Below, piece by piece: positions 47,301 to 59,900 of a DNA stretch of 64,000 nt. The stretch lies in contig WPIO01000002.1 in assembly GCA_009760855.2 (NCBI GenBank), positions 6,769,001-6,833,000 on the forward strand, given 5' to 3'. Position 1 is the stretch's first letter, and each line of letters starts with the position of its first letter. The position numbers and the translations under genes are program-made. The notes under the pieces are model-generated. The model did no database searches. It was not told the origin of the DNA and worked only from the letters and a program-made list of their open reading frames with translations. Source of the DNA: Cristatella mucedo. Taxonomy: Eukaryota; Bryozoa; Phylactolaemata; Cristatellidae.

Positions 47301-50300
47301 TGGTACGATGCTTAGCCTGATGAGGGAGTATATCTGAGAGATAGGCTGGAGCCAAAGAATGAAGGGACCTAAAAGTGAGCGACGAAACCTTGAAGTCAAT
47401 CCGTTGCTTGACTGGTAGCCAGTGCAGGTCGGCGAGAAGTAGTGTAATGTGGCAACTGCGACGCTCACGACAGACAAGCCTAGCTGCAGAGTTTTGCACC
47501 AGCTGCAATCGCCTGATTCCACATGCTGGTTGGCCAGTAAACAGCGAGTTGCAGAAGTCGAGACGGGATGTCGCGAATGCATGGACCAACTTAGACGTGG
47601 TATCCTTATCTAAACAAGCCCGAATTTTAGCAATATTATGAAGCTGAAAATAGGCAGATTTGACTGTGGAGCTAATATGGTCCTCTAACGAGAGGTCGCT
47701 TTGGATACCGGGATTCCGAGGATCCTTTGGATACCGAGAGGTCACTTTGGATCTTTTTTGAGCATCATTTGGAATGCACTCAAGTAGTCCAGGCCCTATA
47801 CCACTCAGAAAATTCAGACCTTTAATGAAAATGACCAGCGGCCACATGGGGTGGGACCCTTTGTGAAGTACAGGATCTCCCGATGATCGGTGATGACACT
47901 ACTTCTTTTTATAATTTTCATTCTTCCTCTTGCCAAATTAAACGCCCAGCACGTTTTCTGCTTTAAACATTAGACAGACGACACGAAGTTGTACGTCTGC
48001 TTTGATTCCATGCACAAACTCTTTTAACCCCTTTGATGCATGTGCTACTGGCATTTGCAATTGGACAGGAGCAAACTTTCTCAAATTGCAAGACAATAAA
48101 AACAACCTATTAATTTTAAGCAAAGGTTGTTGAAGTTGGGAAGCCTAACCCTCAAAGTTGGCTTGGCCACCATATCTCGCGAAGCATTTTCAGACACATT
48201 GGGTGTTTTGTTCCATAGTCCAGCTGGTCTGTGCATTTGTAACATGCCGACTACACATCTGTAAAGGCCAGCCTGCTAATGCCATTAGAAGCATAAAACC
48301 TATGTAGCTTGAAAATGTATGTAGCTAGCTAGGCTTGTCTGTTAGCCTCACAACTGCTACATTATGCTCTTTCATTCCGAAACACACTCAAATCTCCGTG
48401 CAATGTATTAATTTCAAGGGTCGGTCGCTAACTTGAACGTCCCTTCACTGTTGAGCTCCGGCCTACCGGTCCACAAAGTTCCTTATCCTAGTTCTTTATC
48501 AAGCTTAGTACTGTACCACCTGCTCTTGTAACTCATACAACTGTGCGTCTAACGAAACTCTAATCCTTTTGAGATCACGCTTTCCATTAATATGCATCTA
48601 AAGCCTGAAAATTACCACCGATGTCACGACATCCCCTGACTTACTTAAAAAATTGACATGGTTCCCTACAAGCACAAGTGAAGTGCCTAACAGATCAAGT
48701 TCTCAAAGATGCTATATAAACGTCTTATGGTAATAACTTGGTTTAGAGCAAACTAAAAACTCTGGGAAATGGCCCACCAATTGCTGTAAGCTTGCACTGT
48801 TGCAAGCAGCAATGTGATACGAACAGATACACGGGAAGCCACAAATGTAGTGCCAACATGCATTAGTGGTGCCGATTTCGAATGAAAAAAAAGCCATTTG
48901 CAGGTGCAAGCGTATGAGTGCATGCATAAGTAAAGACCCTTTCTTCAAGAAGATTCGCGAACCGGTTAGCCCATGTTCGCCAAACCCAACCTTAAGGTGA
49001 GTGGTATGCACGTATTATTGGTGCTCATGAAAGCTCATGCATGCAAACGCTAAAACGCAAAACTACACATTAACATACCCACGAAGAAAAAGCCGGCCTT
49101 TGCTAGCGCTTCAGGCTTGTGCTGATGGATCGACGGCCACGTCAAGAAGGTTGCCATTCGCCTGGACTCCACAGCCAGGTCAGGCTGCTTCGGAACAGAA
49201 CGGGATATCCCCAGTTCTTCTGCAACGTCTAACAGCAAGGCAGCATGACCGTTATGCGGAGCTTCGATCGTTCACAAACCTGCCAAATGACGTTTCATCC
49301 ACACTTCACCCTGTAGTTCGTATGTATGTATTGTAGTTCGCATGTACGTATGTGTGTATGTATTGTATGCCGGCTCCTGACTTGTGACCTTAAGGTCAAG
49401 GGAGCTGTAGTTCGTATGTATGAATTGTGTGCAGGCTCCTCTGATAAGCCACTGGTGAGCTGTTAGAAGCACCACCGAGAGGGGCCGGTGCACAGCTGTG
49501 GTCTGCCTGTGATGTGGTATGGACACAGGCCGGTAACCAGCTGGTGGCCAGATGGTGGATTCACCATCAGGGTCGGCCAGTGCACTGCTGTGGTCCGTCT
49601 TTGATGTGGCATGGACTAGCTGGTGGCCAGATGGTGGATTCACCATCAGGGTCGGCCGGTGCACAATTGTGGTCGATGAGTCATCGGAGTCGAACAGGGG
49701 ACGGGGAGTCGTGTGAGAGCAGGGGCCGAGGGGAGCCGTGGGCTCTTCGGCTCCGTGCGTTAGTAATAAACTGTCGGTGTTGGGCATCGGCTGGCTCTCT
49801 GCTGTGCGAACAAACCACACACCCCGTAAGTATAAGCTAGTACGGTAGGAGAAGCTAAGAAAGCTTTAGTTCGGCGACGGGTGATGCAATTCCACTGGGT
49901 GTTCTGTCTGGCTACTTTTTCTTTTCATTCTCGGATGACCAGAAAGACTGGGCAACTGCTGTCCTTACAGCACATGACTCAGTAGTAGAGGAAACTTAGT
50001 GACTTGACTTCTAGGACTAGCAGCACCCAGTAAAACAGGTCAATAATAATAATAATCTAGTTCAATCGCCAAAATAGGGTGAGCAATTTAGCTTGAACAA
50101 TAGTAATAATTATAATAATAATAATGAATTTCATATGGTGCCCTCAGAGAATCATCTCTCTCTAGGTATGTACATTTGCTGCAAACGAAGCACGATCAAA
50201 TGGTTAGTAGTAGCATGCTCAATAAACAACAGGAATAGCATGGTTAGAGGTGACATGCACAGGGTCAGCATGCAAGTTTGGTTAGTGGCTGCATGCACAG

Positions 50301-52003
50301 TATCAGCATGCATAAGCACATACATGACAAATCGCAAGGACCCAAAAATGCTGTGATAAATAGATACGCTTTTAGTTTCCTTTTAAATGTTGTCAAATCA
50401 AGAGATGTTGTGACTCAAATCGGAAGTGAGTTCCGGGCATTGGGAACATACGAACTAAAGGTATGGTCTCCAAATGATTTGAGATTTTTACTAAGTATGA
50501 GTAAACTGTTAGATTCCGAAAGCTGGTGGTACGACAGGGGACTTGGCCTGGTGGGGAGTAGATCTGATAGGTAGGCTGGGGTCAAAGAATGAAGGGACCT
50601 AAAAGTGAGTGACAAAACCTTGAAGTCGATCCGTTGCTTGACTGGCAGCCAGTGCAGGTCGGAGAGAAGTGGTGTGATGTGGCAGCTGCGATGCTCATGA
50701 CAGACAGGCCTAGCTGCAGAGTTTTGCACCAGCTGTAAGCACCTGAGTGCACAGGCCGGTAGACCAGCAAGCAATGAGTTGCAGAAGTCAAGAAGATATG
50801 TCACAAATGCATGGACCAGTTTGGATGTGCTATCCCTGTCTAAATAGGCCAAAATTTTAGCAATGTTATCTTGCTGAAATTACGCAGACTTGACTGTGGA
50901 GTTGATGCGGTCGTCTAATGAAAGGTCATATTTGGAACATGACATCTAGATTTCGTGCAGATTCAGCAAGAGATGGTGGCAGAGCCAATTTTGAGCATTA
51001 GCCTTTTCAATTTCTGAATCAAAATTTGTTTGTCCATAAATACCAAGTTGGTTTTATAACAAAAATTATGAAAGTTTGCTGCCATCCATGTGCGAATGTC
51101 ATCATATATGCAGCAAGTGAGTTGAGAGAATTCGAGGTGCTCTAAGGCTGGGAGGGATAAAAGTAAAGGTACAACTGAGTGTCATCCGCATAGAAGTGAA
51201 AGCCTAGATTGTGCTTGGCAATCACATCAGCAAGAGGGAAAGTATAAACCATGAAAAGAACCAGATCTAGCATGTGCAGATATTCTACCTAAGTCTGCAT
51301 TCCTAGGTAGGTCGTTATACACCCGAAGCAAAGCTGATTCTGTGGAGTGATTAGCTCTAAAACCAGACTGTAACTTACTAGCAAGGTTTAAAGTTTCAAT
51401 AAATGAGTTCAGCTGGTCTGCCACGACTCGTTCAAGTGTCTTTGATAGGAACGGTATAAGGGAAACTGGGCGGAAGAATAAAAACCTAACATTGTATTGC
51501 AAGTTTTAAGTGGGCCAGGCTCTGATATCAGTTTACAAAAACTTGAGTTCTAAAACTAGCCTTCAGGCCCTAGCAATTCATCGCCTAGTCACAAATATCA
51601 GCATGACTAATCGGAGTAATTATGCAATGATGGCTGCATACACGATAATCAACCCTGTAGGCACCCCACAGATATAACACACATAAAAGTGCGAGAAATT
51701 CCAGGCGTTGGCAGCGTTAGTTTTTGAAGTCACAAATATTTCACTGGTATCACAATATTGGTATCATGTTGGTCTATACACTCCATATAGCTGTAGAGCA
51801 TTCGGTCATGTGAATAAGGTAGTATATGTATACAGTGATTATAACCAATCGTGCATGCACTATTGCCAAATCTGTGATCCACATCCAATAATCCTGATAA
51901 AATTTAATGTTTATCATGAATTGCCTTCACAATTAGGATTGTATGCTGTCTAAACAAATACTATGAACATGTTTACTCTTTATCTAGCTGACCAACTTAC
52001 AAC

Positions 52004-52038
<35 letters not shown>

Positions 52039-54782
52039 CGATAGATTTTCGGTGAGCACTAGTATGGCTTGCCATCCCAACTGATGGAGCCTTGCCACCT
52101 TCGATAATTTGGAGGCCAGTAATTGATGGTTGACAACCGGCCCGTCCGGGCGGGACAGAATAAACAATGTCAACTTTAGCAGGGACCAATCTTGCAACTT
52201 CTGTTTTCTTATAAAGCACTAACAATTGATTTATCAAGTCTATGGTCTTCTTCTCTCGACACGTGAAGAGGACGAAGTTGACAATAGTGACATGTGAAGA
52301 GGACGAAGTGGACAATGCTCTTCTAGAAGGTTCCAAAATATTGTAGAAGGTTCAATATAGCCGAAGAGCTGTTTATGAGTGGTATCGTCACTGCAAAAAC
52401 GCTGACATTTACAATCAAGTGGCAGCTTTACTTGAAACTCCTCTCTAGTACAAGCAGATACCCTAGGTTTAGGTCGAAAGTCAGTCACCTACGTAGCTGC
52501 ATTAATTAATAAAAATATATTGCATGAGGCTCATTGGTATCGAAGGCTCCTTTGTCTACGTGTACAATTTGCCTGTCATCAAAGTAAACAATAAGCATGG
52601 CACACCAGAGCGTAAATGGCGGAGGTCGCGCAGAAAAGACAATCAAGCTAGGAGGTTGCAAAAAAGGATATGTGCGTGCGCGTTGCAAGACGAGCTACGA
52701 AGAGATAGCCCCAAAATCGGCTGCAAATACCAAGTAGAATGAAAGAACACATGTTACAACTGATCTGGAAAGAGGACCTGTAGATGTCGGGCCACTGATG
52801 AAACAGCAAGACAGATAGGGGCAAAATTGGCTTGGCAGCTCACATGCAGGTGTAGGGTTTTAATTATGAACATTGCGTGGTGTCATTCCCCACCGTAGGA
52901 GAAAAAGAATCGGTCCGATCGCAAGGTCGACTGCTGGAAGAAAAGAAAGCATCTGCTTGGCCCAAGTTGTGGGAACTTTTTTATCCCCACCGAGCCGGTA
53001 GTAAGGTGATGACTCGGGCGGTCGTCCTGGCTGACATGTACTCGGTTGACACCCCGGATGGGCATGCAATTAAGTTGGGTGAACAATGGCCACCTCACAA
53101 GAGACAGCAGACCTGACCTGCATTTGAACCACTGGTTCTGCAGCACGACACCAGCAGCCAACTGAGGAGGAATGCCGATTAAGACTGGAAGTTTTCATTG
53201 AATCTGTGATACTCTGTCAAGAGCCAGAAAAAGTCAGACAAGATACAGTTCTTGCAACTATTTATCACACCTTTGAAAACATCTAAACCCTTAAGAGAAG
53301 TGCTTTTTTGGCTAATGGTGTTGCCTTTTCCAATCCCACATGTACTCATGCCTCTCCTGGCCTACACAGAGATAACACTAGGCCTGCGTAGCCATCAGCT
53401 CTAGCATGCAACAAACAATACTCAGGCAATACTCAAGCTTTCAGCCACTAGCTTCAAGCTGTACTACCTTTCCGGTCCATTATCTTGACTTGTAGTGCCG
53501 TGAAGGGTATGGGCACGTTGCCCACATCGTGACCTTGAATGAATCTGCAGTAGGTGAAGTGCAGAGCATTTTGCTCTGCAGCTCGGTCGCCATGCTCCCA
53601 GTTACGTAACAGACCTTGACAGAAGGCACACTGCACCCGGTCGCCAGGGCCTGAAACAGAGTGGGTAGACCAGTTAATGCTAGTATAAATCTATGGAGCA
53701 GACACGCAGCTAGCTAGCTAGCTACATGCACATCGAGGAAGTCAGCACCAAACCGGGCGGGCGATTCCATGCACCCACATCTGTTCCAAAAAAACAATGC
53801 AGAGCTGGAGAAAATCATTTTAATTAATAGAATGATAGCATGGGTAATTTCTATCTCAAACGTGTTCCAATCCTCCGAATTAGGCCGATATTCAGCACCA
53901 TGGACATGACACTTTCTCGTAGCCGTGATTTTAGTCTAAACTGCTATTAAGCAAATATATCTGGCTAGTTGAACCAAAATTATTACTCCCAACCGAAGCT
54001 AATATGGGGTGGCATTGGCTAAAAAAGGATTCAAGATAAAGAAGTAGCACGTAAACTGTGAAAGTGTGGTTTCCTATTGCCATATTAGACATGGGAACTT
54101 CTCTCATCATGGTAACAGGAGGATGTATATTCAGTGACCACTATACCAATACGAAACTCAAAACCTCAACTTTCAATGTCTTCGTAATATATTGAGCAAA
54201 TACCGCCCAGTCTTCCATCTACCATATTACTCCACTTCTCGCCGACCTGCACTGGCTGCCAGTCAAGCAACGGATTGACTTCAAGGTTTCGTCGCTCACT
54301 TTTAGGTCCCTTCATTCTTTGGCTCCAGCCTATCTCTCCGACATACTCCCCCATCAGGCCAAGCATCGTACCATCCGCTTTTCGGAATCCAACACTCTAC
54401 AAATACCTCGTACAAACCTTAAATCCTTTGGAGACCGTGCATTTAGTTCGTATGCTCCCGAAGCCTGGAACTCCCTCCCGACCTGCGTCAGAACATCCCC
54501 TGACCTGACCACATTTAAAAAGAACTTAAAGACGCGCCTATTTAGGAAAGCATTTAGTGGGTCCCTGTGATTCGTCCTTCGTGTGCTTATCCGTGCTGCC
54601 ACTGTGCATTCTGCCACTAACCACGTTTGCATGCTGACCCTGTGCATGTACCCTAACCATGTTATTCATTTTGTTTGTTTTTCAAGCATGATTTTACTTA
54701 CCATTCAATTGCTTTTCCCTTTGCAGCAAACGTAAAGCGCCTAGAAAGAGATTAAGTTCTCTAAGGCCGCTTTATCAAGTGC

Positions 54783-54814
<32 letters not shown>

Positions 54815-56898
54815 TCCTATCAGAACCGGAACGAGTCATGGCAGACCAGCTGAACTCATTTATTAAAACTTCAACTTTGCTAGTAAATTCCAGTCTGGCA
54901 TTAGAGCTAATCACAATCATCACACACAGCTCCACATAATCAGCATTCCTTAGGGTGTACAATGACTTACATAGAAATGCAGTCATGAGTTGAGAATCTC
55001 TGATAGTTTTGCTCGATCTTTCGGCAACTTTTAATACTATCGATCGCCAAGTTCTTCTAGGGTGCCGCTCATTTCGCATGGACATGACTGGCACTGCTCT
55101 GCAATGGTTCAGGTCCTATCTCAGTAGGAGACTCTAGAGTATTGACGTGAATGGACAAAGATCATCTGAGGTACCTCTGAATTCTGGGTTAAATCAGGAC
55201 TCCATGCTAGGTCCGGTTCTGTTCACGGCTTATACTTTCCCTTTTGCCGACGTGATTGCTAAGCACAATCTAGGCTTTCACTTCAATAAGGATGACACTC
55301 AGTAGTACCTTTGCTTTGATCCCTCCCAGCCTTCGAGCACCTCAAATCCCCTCAACTCCCCTCTCAACTCCCATGCTGCATGTATTGATGTCATCCTCAC
55401 ATCTAACACAGCAAATTTTCTTTAATTAAATGATGAAAAATAAAATTACTAGTTATGGGCAAACCAAGTGCGACTCAGAAATTGGAAAGGCTGACGCTCA
55501 ACATTGGCTCTACCAGCATATCTCCTGTTGAATCTGCAGGGAACCTAGGTGTCATGTCCAAAGTGACCTTTCGTTAGACGACCACACCAGTGCCACAGTC
55601 AAGTCTGCCTACTTTCAGCTACATAGCATTGCTAAAATTCGGGCTTGTTTAGATAAGGACATCACATCTAAGTTGGTCCATGCATTTGTGACATCCCGTC
55701 TTGACTTCTGTATCTCACTGCTTGCTGGTCTACTGGCATTTGCAATCAGGAGCTTCCGGCTGGTGCAAAACTCTGCTGCTAGGCTTGTCTGTCGTGAGCC
55801 GCACAGTTGCCACATCACACCACTTCTCGCCGACCTGCACTGGCTGGCAGTCAAGCAACGGATCGACTTCAAGGTTATGTCGCTCACTTTTAGGTTACTT
55901 CATTCTTTGGCTCCAGCCTATCTCTCAGATCTACTCCCCACCGGGCGTAGCATCGTACCACTTGCTTTTTGGAATCTGACAGTTTACCAATAACTCGTAC
56001 AAACCTCAAATCTTTTGGAGACCGCACATTTAGTTCGTATGCTCGCAAAGCCTGGGACTCACTCCCAACTTGCGTTACAACATCCCCTGACTTGACCACA
56101 TTTAAATATAAATTAAAAACGCACCTATTTAGGACAACATTTAGTGGGTCCCTGTGATTCGTCCTTTATGTGCTTATGCATGCTGACACTGTTGCATGCT
56201 GCCACTAACTAAACTTGCATGCTGACCTTGTGCATGTCATCTCTAACCGTGTTATTCATGTTGTTTATCAAGCATGATATTACTCACCATTCAATCGCGT
56301 TTCCCTTTGCAGCAAATGTCAAACGCCTAGAAAGAGATTGAGTTTTCTGAGGGCTCTTTATCTAGTGTATTATTATTGCTATTAAATACATTTGAGGTTC
56401 ATGCACCTGTATCAACCTAAATAATTTTCAATTTGAGTGAGTCCGTGATGAGTGAGTACCTAAACACAAGTCACTAGTTTTTTCCTCTGTAATATTTCAG
56501 TGGTGGAGCAACGTTTATTTGTTTATATATTTATTTAGTGAGCTATGTTTATTCTTTAATGTTTCATCAAGAATATTCAAAAAGTTTCATTTCATTATCA
56601 TAGACGTCTTGCATTTCCAATTGATTTTTGCCAGTTGTTGCATGTGCTAATAAAATTATAAAATCATAAGGCTACTGGTTAACAATAACCATTTTTCTAA
56701 ATTGTACGTAAGTATTAGATCGTATAAAAATGATCGAATACATAATCAACATGATGCTACCATGCGATGCGCCTGGCAGACCCGTCTTTTGAGGTTTTGC
56801 ATTGGAGTTGTCAGTAATCTCCTAGAAAGATCAAGGTTATACTGAACATATCTTAGCTTGCCTACCTCACGAAACGCAAGTAGTTATCAGCCACATAA

Positions 56899-56944
<46 letters not shown>

Positions 56945-59900
56945 GCTGTCTCTCTCCTGTCTCTTGAGTAACCTTCAGGTTCTCTGGTTTAGGTATGCTG
57001 AATGGTTGCTTAATTAAATAATGTTACAATTGGCTAAGATCGGGTTTCAAGCATGCAATGCACACATTTGCTCTTACGCATTTATTGCACAAGTGCCACA
57101 GAACGTTTTTCTGTATTGCAGCTTGGAGGATTTCCTGTAAGAGCCTAACTTTGGGGCTATAACCATCTCGTTATCATCCAGTCTTTCTAAGCTGTAAATA
57201 ACTTATTAAATTATTTCTACCGTGAATCTGATGATAAATCCTCAGGTGAAACTCTCGACGTTCATTACTTTCCGACAGTTTCAAACGGCCGACAGCACTT
57301 TCAGATATCTCTCAAAATGTATTGATCTACCATCTGGTGTTTAATATTGACTCACACGTCAAGAAAAACAGGACCGACCCTATGATTTCATGCAGCGTTG
57401 CGTTGACGTTGAAATTTTGTCACTCGTAATCAAGCATGTGTTGTAGTTGAGCAATGCTCAGTAAGCAATTCCAGTGTACTCAGTTAGATGTAGTTACTCA
57501 ATGATCTCAAGGAATCACTTGTTTTGAAGCCGGCTAGGTAATTGGGATTGTACTGCAATGTAAATGTCAATAAATAATTTCGTCAGGTAAACATATTTCT
57601 ATTCAATGAAAAACTAATAGTACCAACACAACTAGAAAATGAAATTCATGCCTGGCACAAAGCATCTATTGGAAATAGAAAATGAAGAGCTAAGATATTT
57701 ACCTTTTGTGAGCTAGGTGGTCATTGGTTCGAGTCGTGACAGACGACTCTGTATGGGAACTATAAGCAGATAATGCCACTAAGGCTGTTCTGCCATACAA
57801 ATTAGATTGCTGAATCAGCTAACCTTTTTAAAGGGCATGATGCGGTTGTCACCTGCCCTCACTTCGGGCTAGTAGCTTCCCTAGCATGCACATAAGTGAA
57901 ATTTCGTTATACTTGTTGCAAGGCTTCACACGCACGCACTCACACTTGCTTGCACGCACACACACGTGCGCGCACGCGCACACACACACACACACAAACA
58001 CACACATATATATATTCATTTATCTGTATTTACCTTTTCACAGACTTGGGTTGTCATCTAAATTAATGCTCCCTGCAATGGTCATGCCTCTAACACATAA
58101 GATTTAGGCTAACATAATCCTAAGACAATTTAGTGACCCTTGTAAACTTGAAGGAGCAATTTGTTTAACAGAGCAATGTATTTAACAAACTAAAAAAGTT
58201 ATTTTAACTAAAATGACAAATATATGTCTTATTAGCATTCATAAACATTGCATGTAACACAAATAATCACACGTTATGATTGCCAAGACTTAAGGAATAC
58301 GAGCGAGTCATGCACACACGGTAGTAACGCATTGACAGGCCACAGTTTCAAACCATCAAGAAATACAGAATAAGGCAAGCTTAATCACTATTCTAATGAT
58401 TAACAAAAGTATGAAGGAGGGATAGCTTTAGCCACTCAATAAAACCATTCCAAGTAAAATACACATCACAAATATTTACCTTATCTGCATTTGAGAAACT
58501 TTGCATATAAAGAACATCAATGAGAATGCATAACGCTGCACCTGCACCTTTCATGATAACCAAGACTATGAAATGCAAACATGTCATATACACTAAGTTA
58601 GCAAAAAATTTGCTTACTTACTTTTACACGCAGGAGCTTCAACCATCACTAACACATACTTTGTCACCAGGCCAGAAAGAAATGGCGTAGCTTTCAAGGG
58701 ATTCACAGGCGACTTAGAAAACTTTAGAAAGCCTCTTATATATGCAAGCATTCACTGTTGCTACTAGATTTAGCAACGGCTTTAGCTGTAGTGCACATTA
58801 TGCGGTGTTTGTTTAGGGCAGTTAGTAGTTGCCTAAAATCTCTAGCAAGGTTGCAAGTAAAGGTTAGCTGATCAAAAAGCCTCAGTTTTATAGCCGTGGA
58901 AGAGCGTAAGTGGCTATCAAGCTGCTAGAAGAGGGCAATAAATAAGTGCCTGCTGCAGGACTTGAACCCATGACCCAGGGTCGTGATGTACGAGTACCTC
59001 ACTCATGGGCTAATACCCGGGGACTTGTAACACGTATTGTACTTCCTTGACTAAAGCCCATCCCAAAAACAAAGTACATGTAACAGGTGCTAAACCTTGA
59101 AGATACATGGTAAATTCAGCATCTCAATGAGCAGCTAACGAGTCGTACATGCCACCGTGATGTACGCAGGAATGGCGATGACAGCAGGGCAGGGTGGCAA
59201 TCAAGAAGCCACTTATCGTATCAAGAAGTCATTAAAATGATGCATAGGTGTATATTCAATAGCCGACGAGGGCCATATTCGACATGATGAGACCTCATCA
59301 CGATAAAGCTCACTTTAAAGCTCAACCGGCAGTACAATTAATCACTTTAGCTGGCCTTATATAACATCTAAGCTATAAATTCTCGCATTTCTGGTCCTGT
59401 TAATTAAAACTAATAATCTCGAGCAACTGCAATAAGCTGGCAGAATGAGCATTCAATGTAATGAATTCAACATAATGATCTATTTTTAGAGAACAATTGA
59501 ACATCAATCATATAAGGAATACCACTATGGGATTAAATGACTCCAAGCTTCTTCTAGCTGCCGGCAGCACCAATCACCGATCGCCAATCACGAGTTAAAT
59601 AATGGGGCTGCTGCTTCTTTTAGCCTTTTCTGCAATGCTCAGCAGGCTAGTGCTAAGGTAGCTTTTAGTCGTTTCTGCAATGCTGGCTCATTCTTGCTCC
59701 AGCTAATCGTCACTAGTCTGAAAGTAAGCACCAGTCCTATAGCTTTGCCACGTACTATTGAGATACTTTTGCCGTACAGCAGTAACTAACTAGTATAATT
59801 AGGGAGTGTAATTCAAGCTTGAAATAACTGATAGATTGGTAAACAAACACATCCAGCTTTCATCTGTAGATGCAGGCATGTCCTCCAAAAAAGAAATACT

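Larger units (their letters stand above)
42938..49078 (-). other. IAP intron 4, repeat-rich
   Basis: It holds the SPIN-like MITE, four LINE family 1 fragments and a SINE. Unassigned stretches remain at about 42938-43550, 45961-46870 and 47721-48411. A 9-bp inverted repeat (GCAGTGCTC/GAGCACTGC) sits at about 44441-44477. Confidence 0.6.
49229..53467 (-). other. IAP intron 3
   Basis: It contains the solo LTR, a LINE family 1 copy (50106-51476) and a TA microsatellite. 51480-53467 otherwise shows only short unrecognised frames. Confidence 0.55.
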
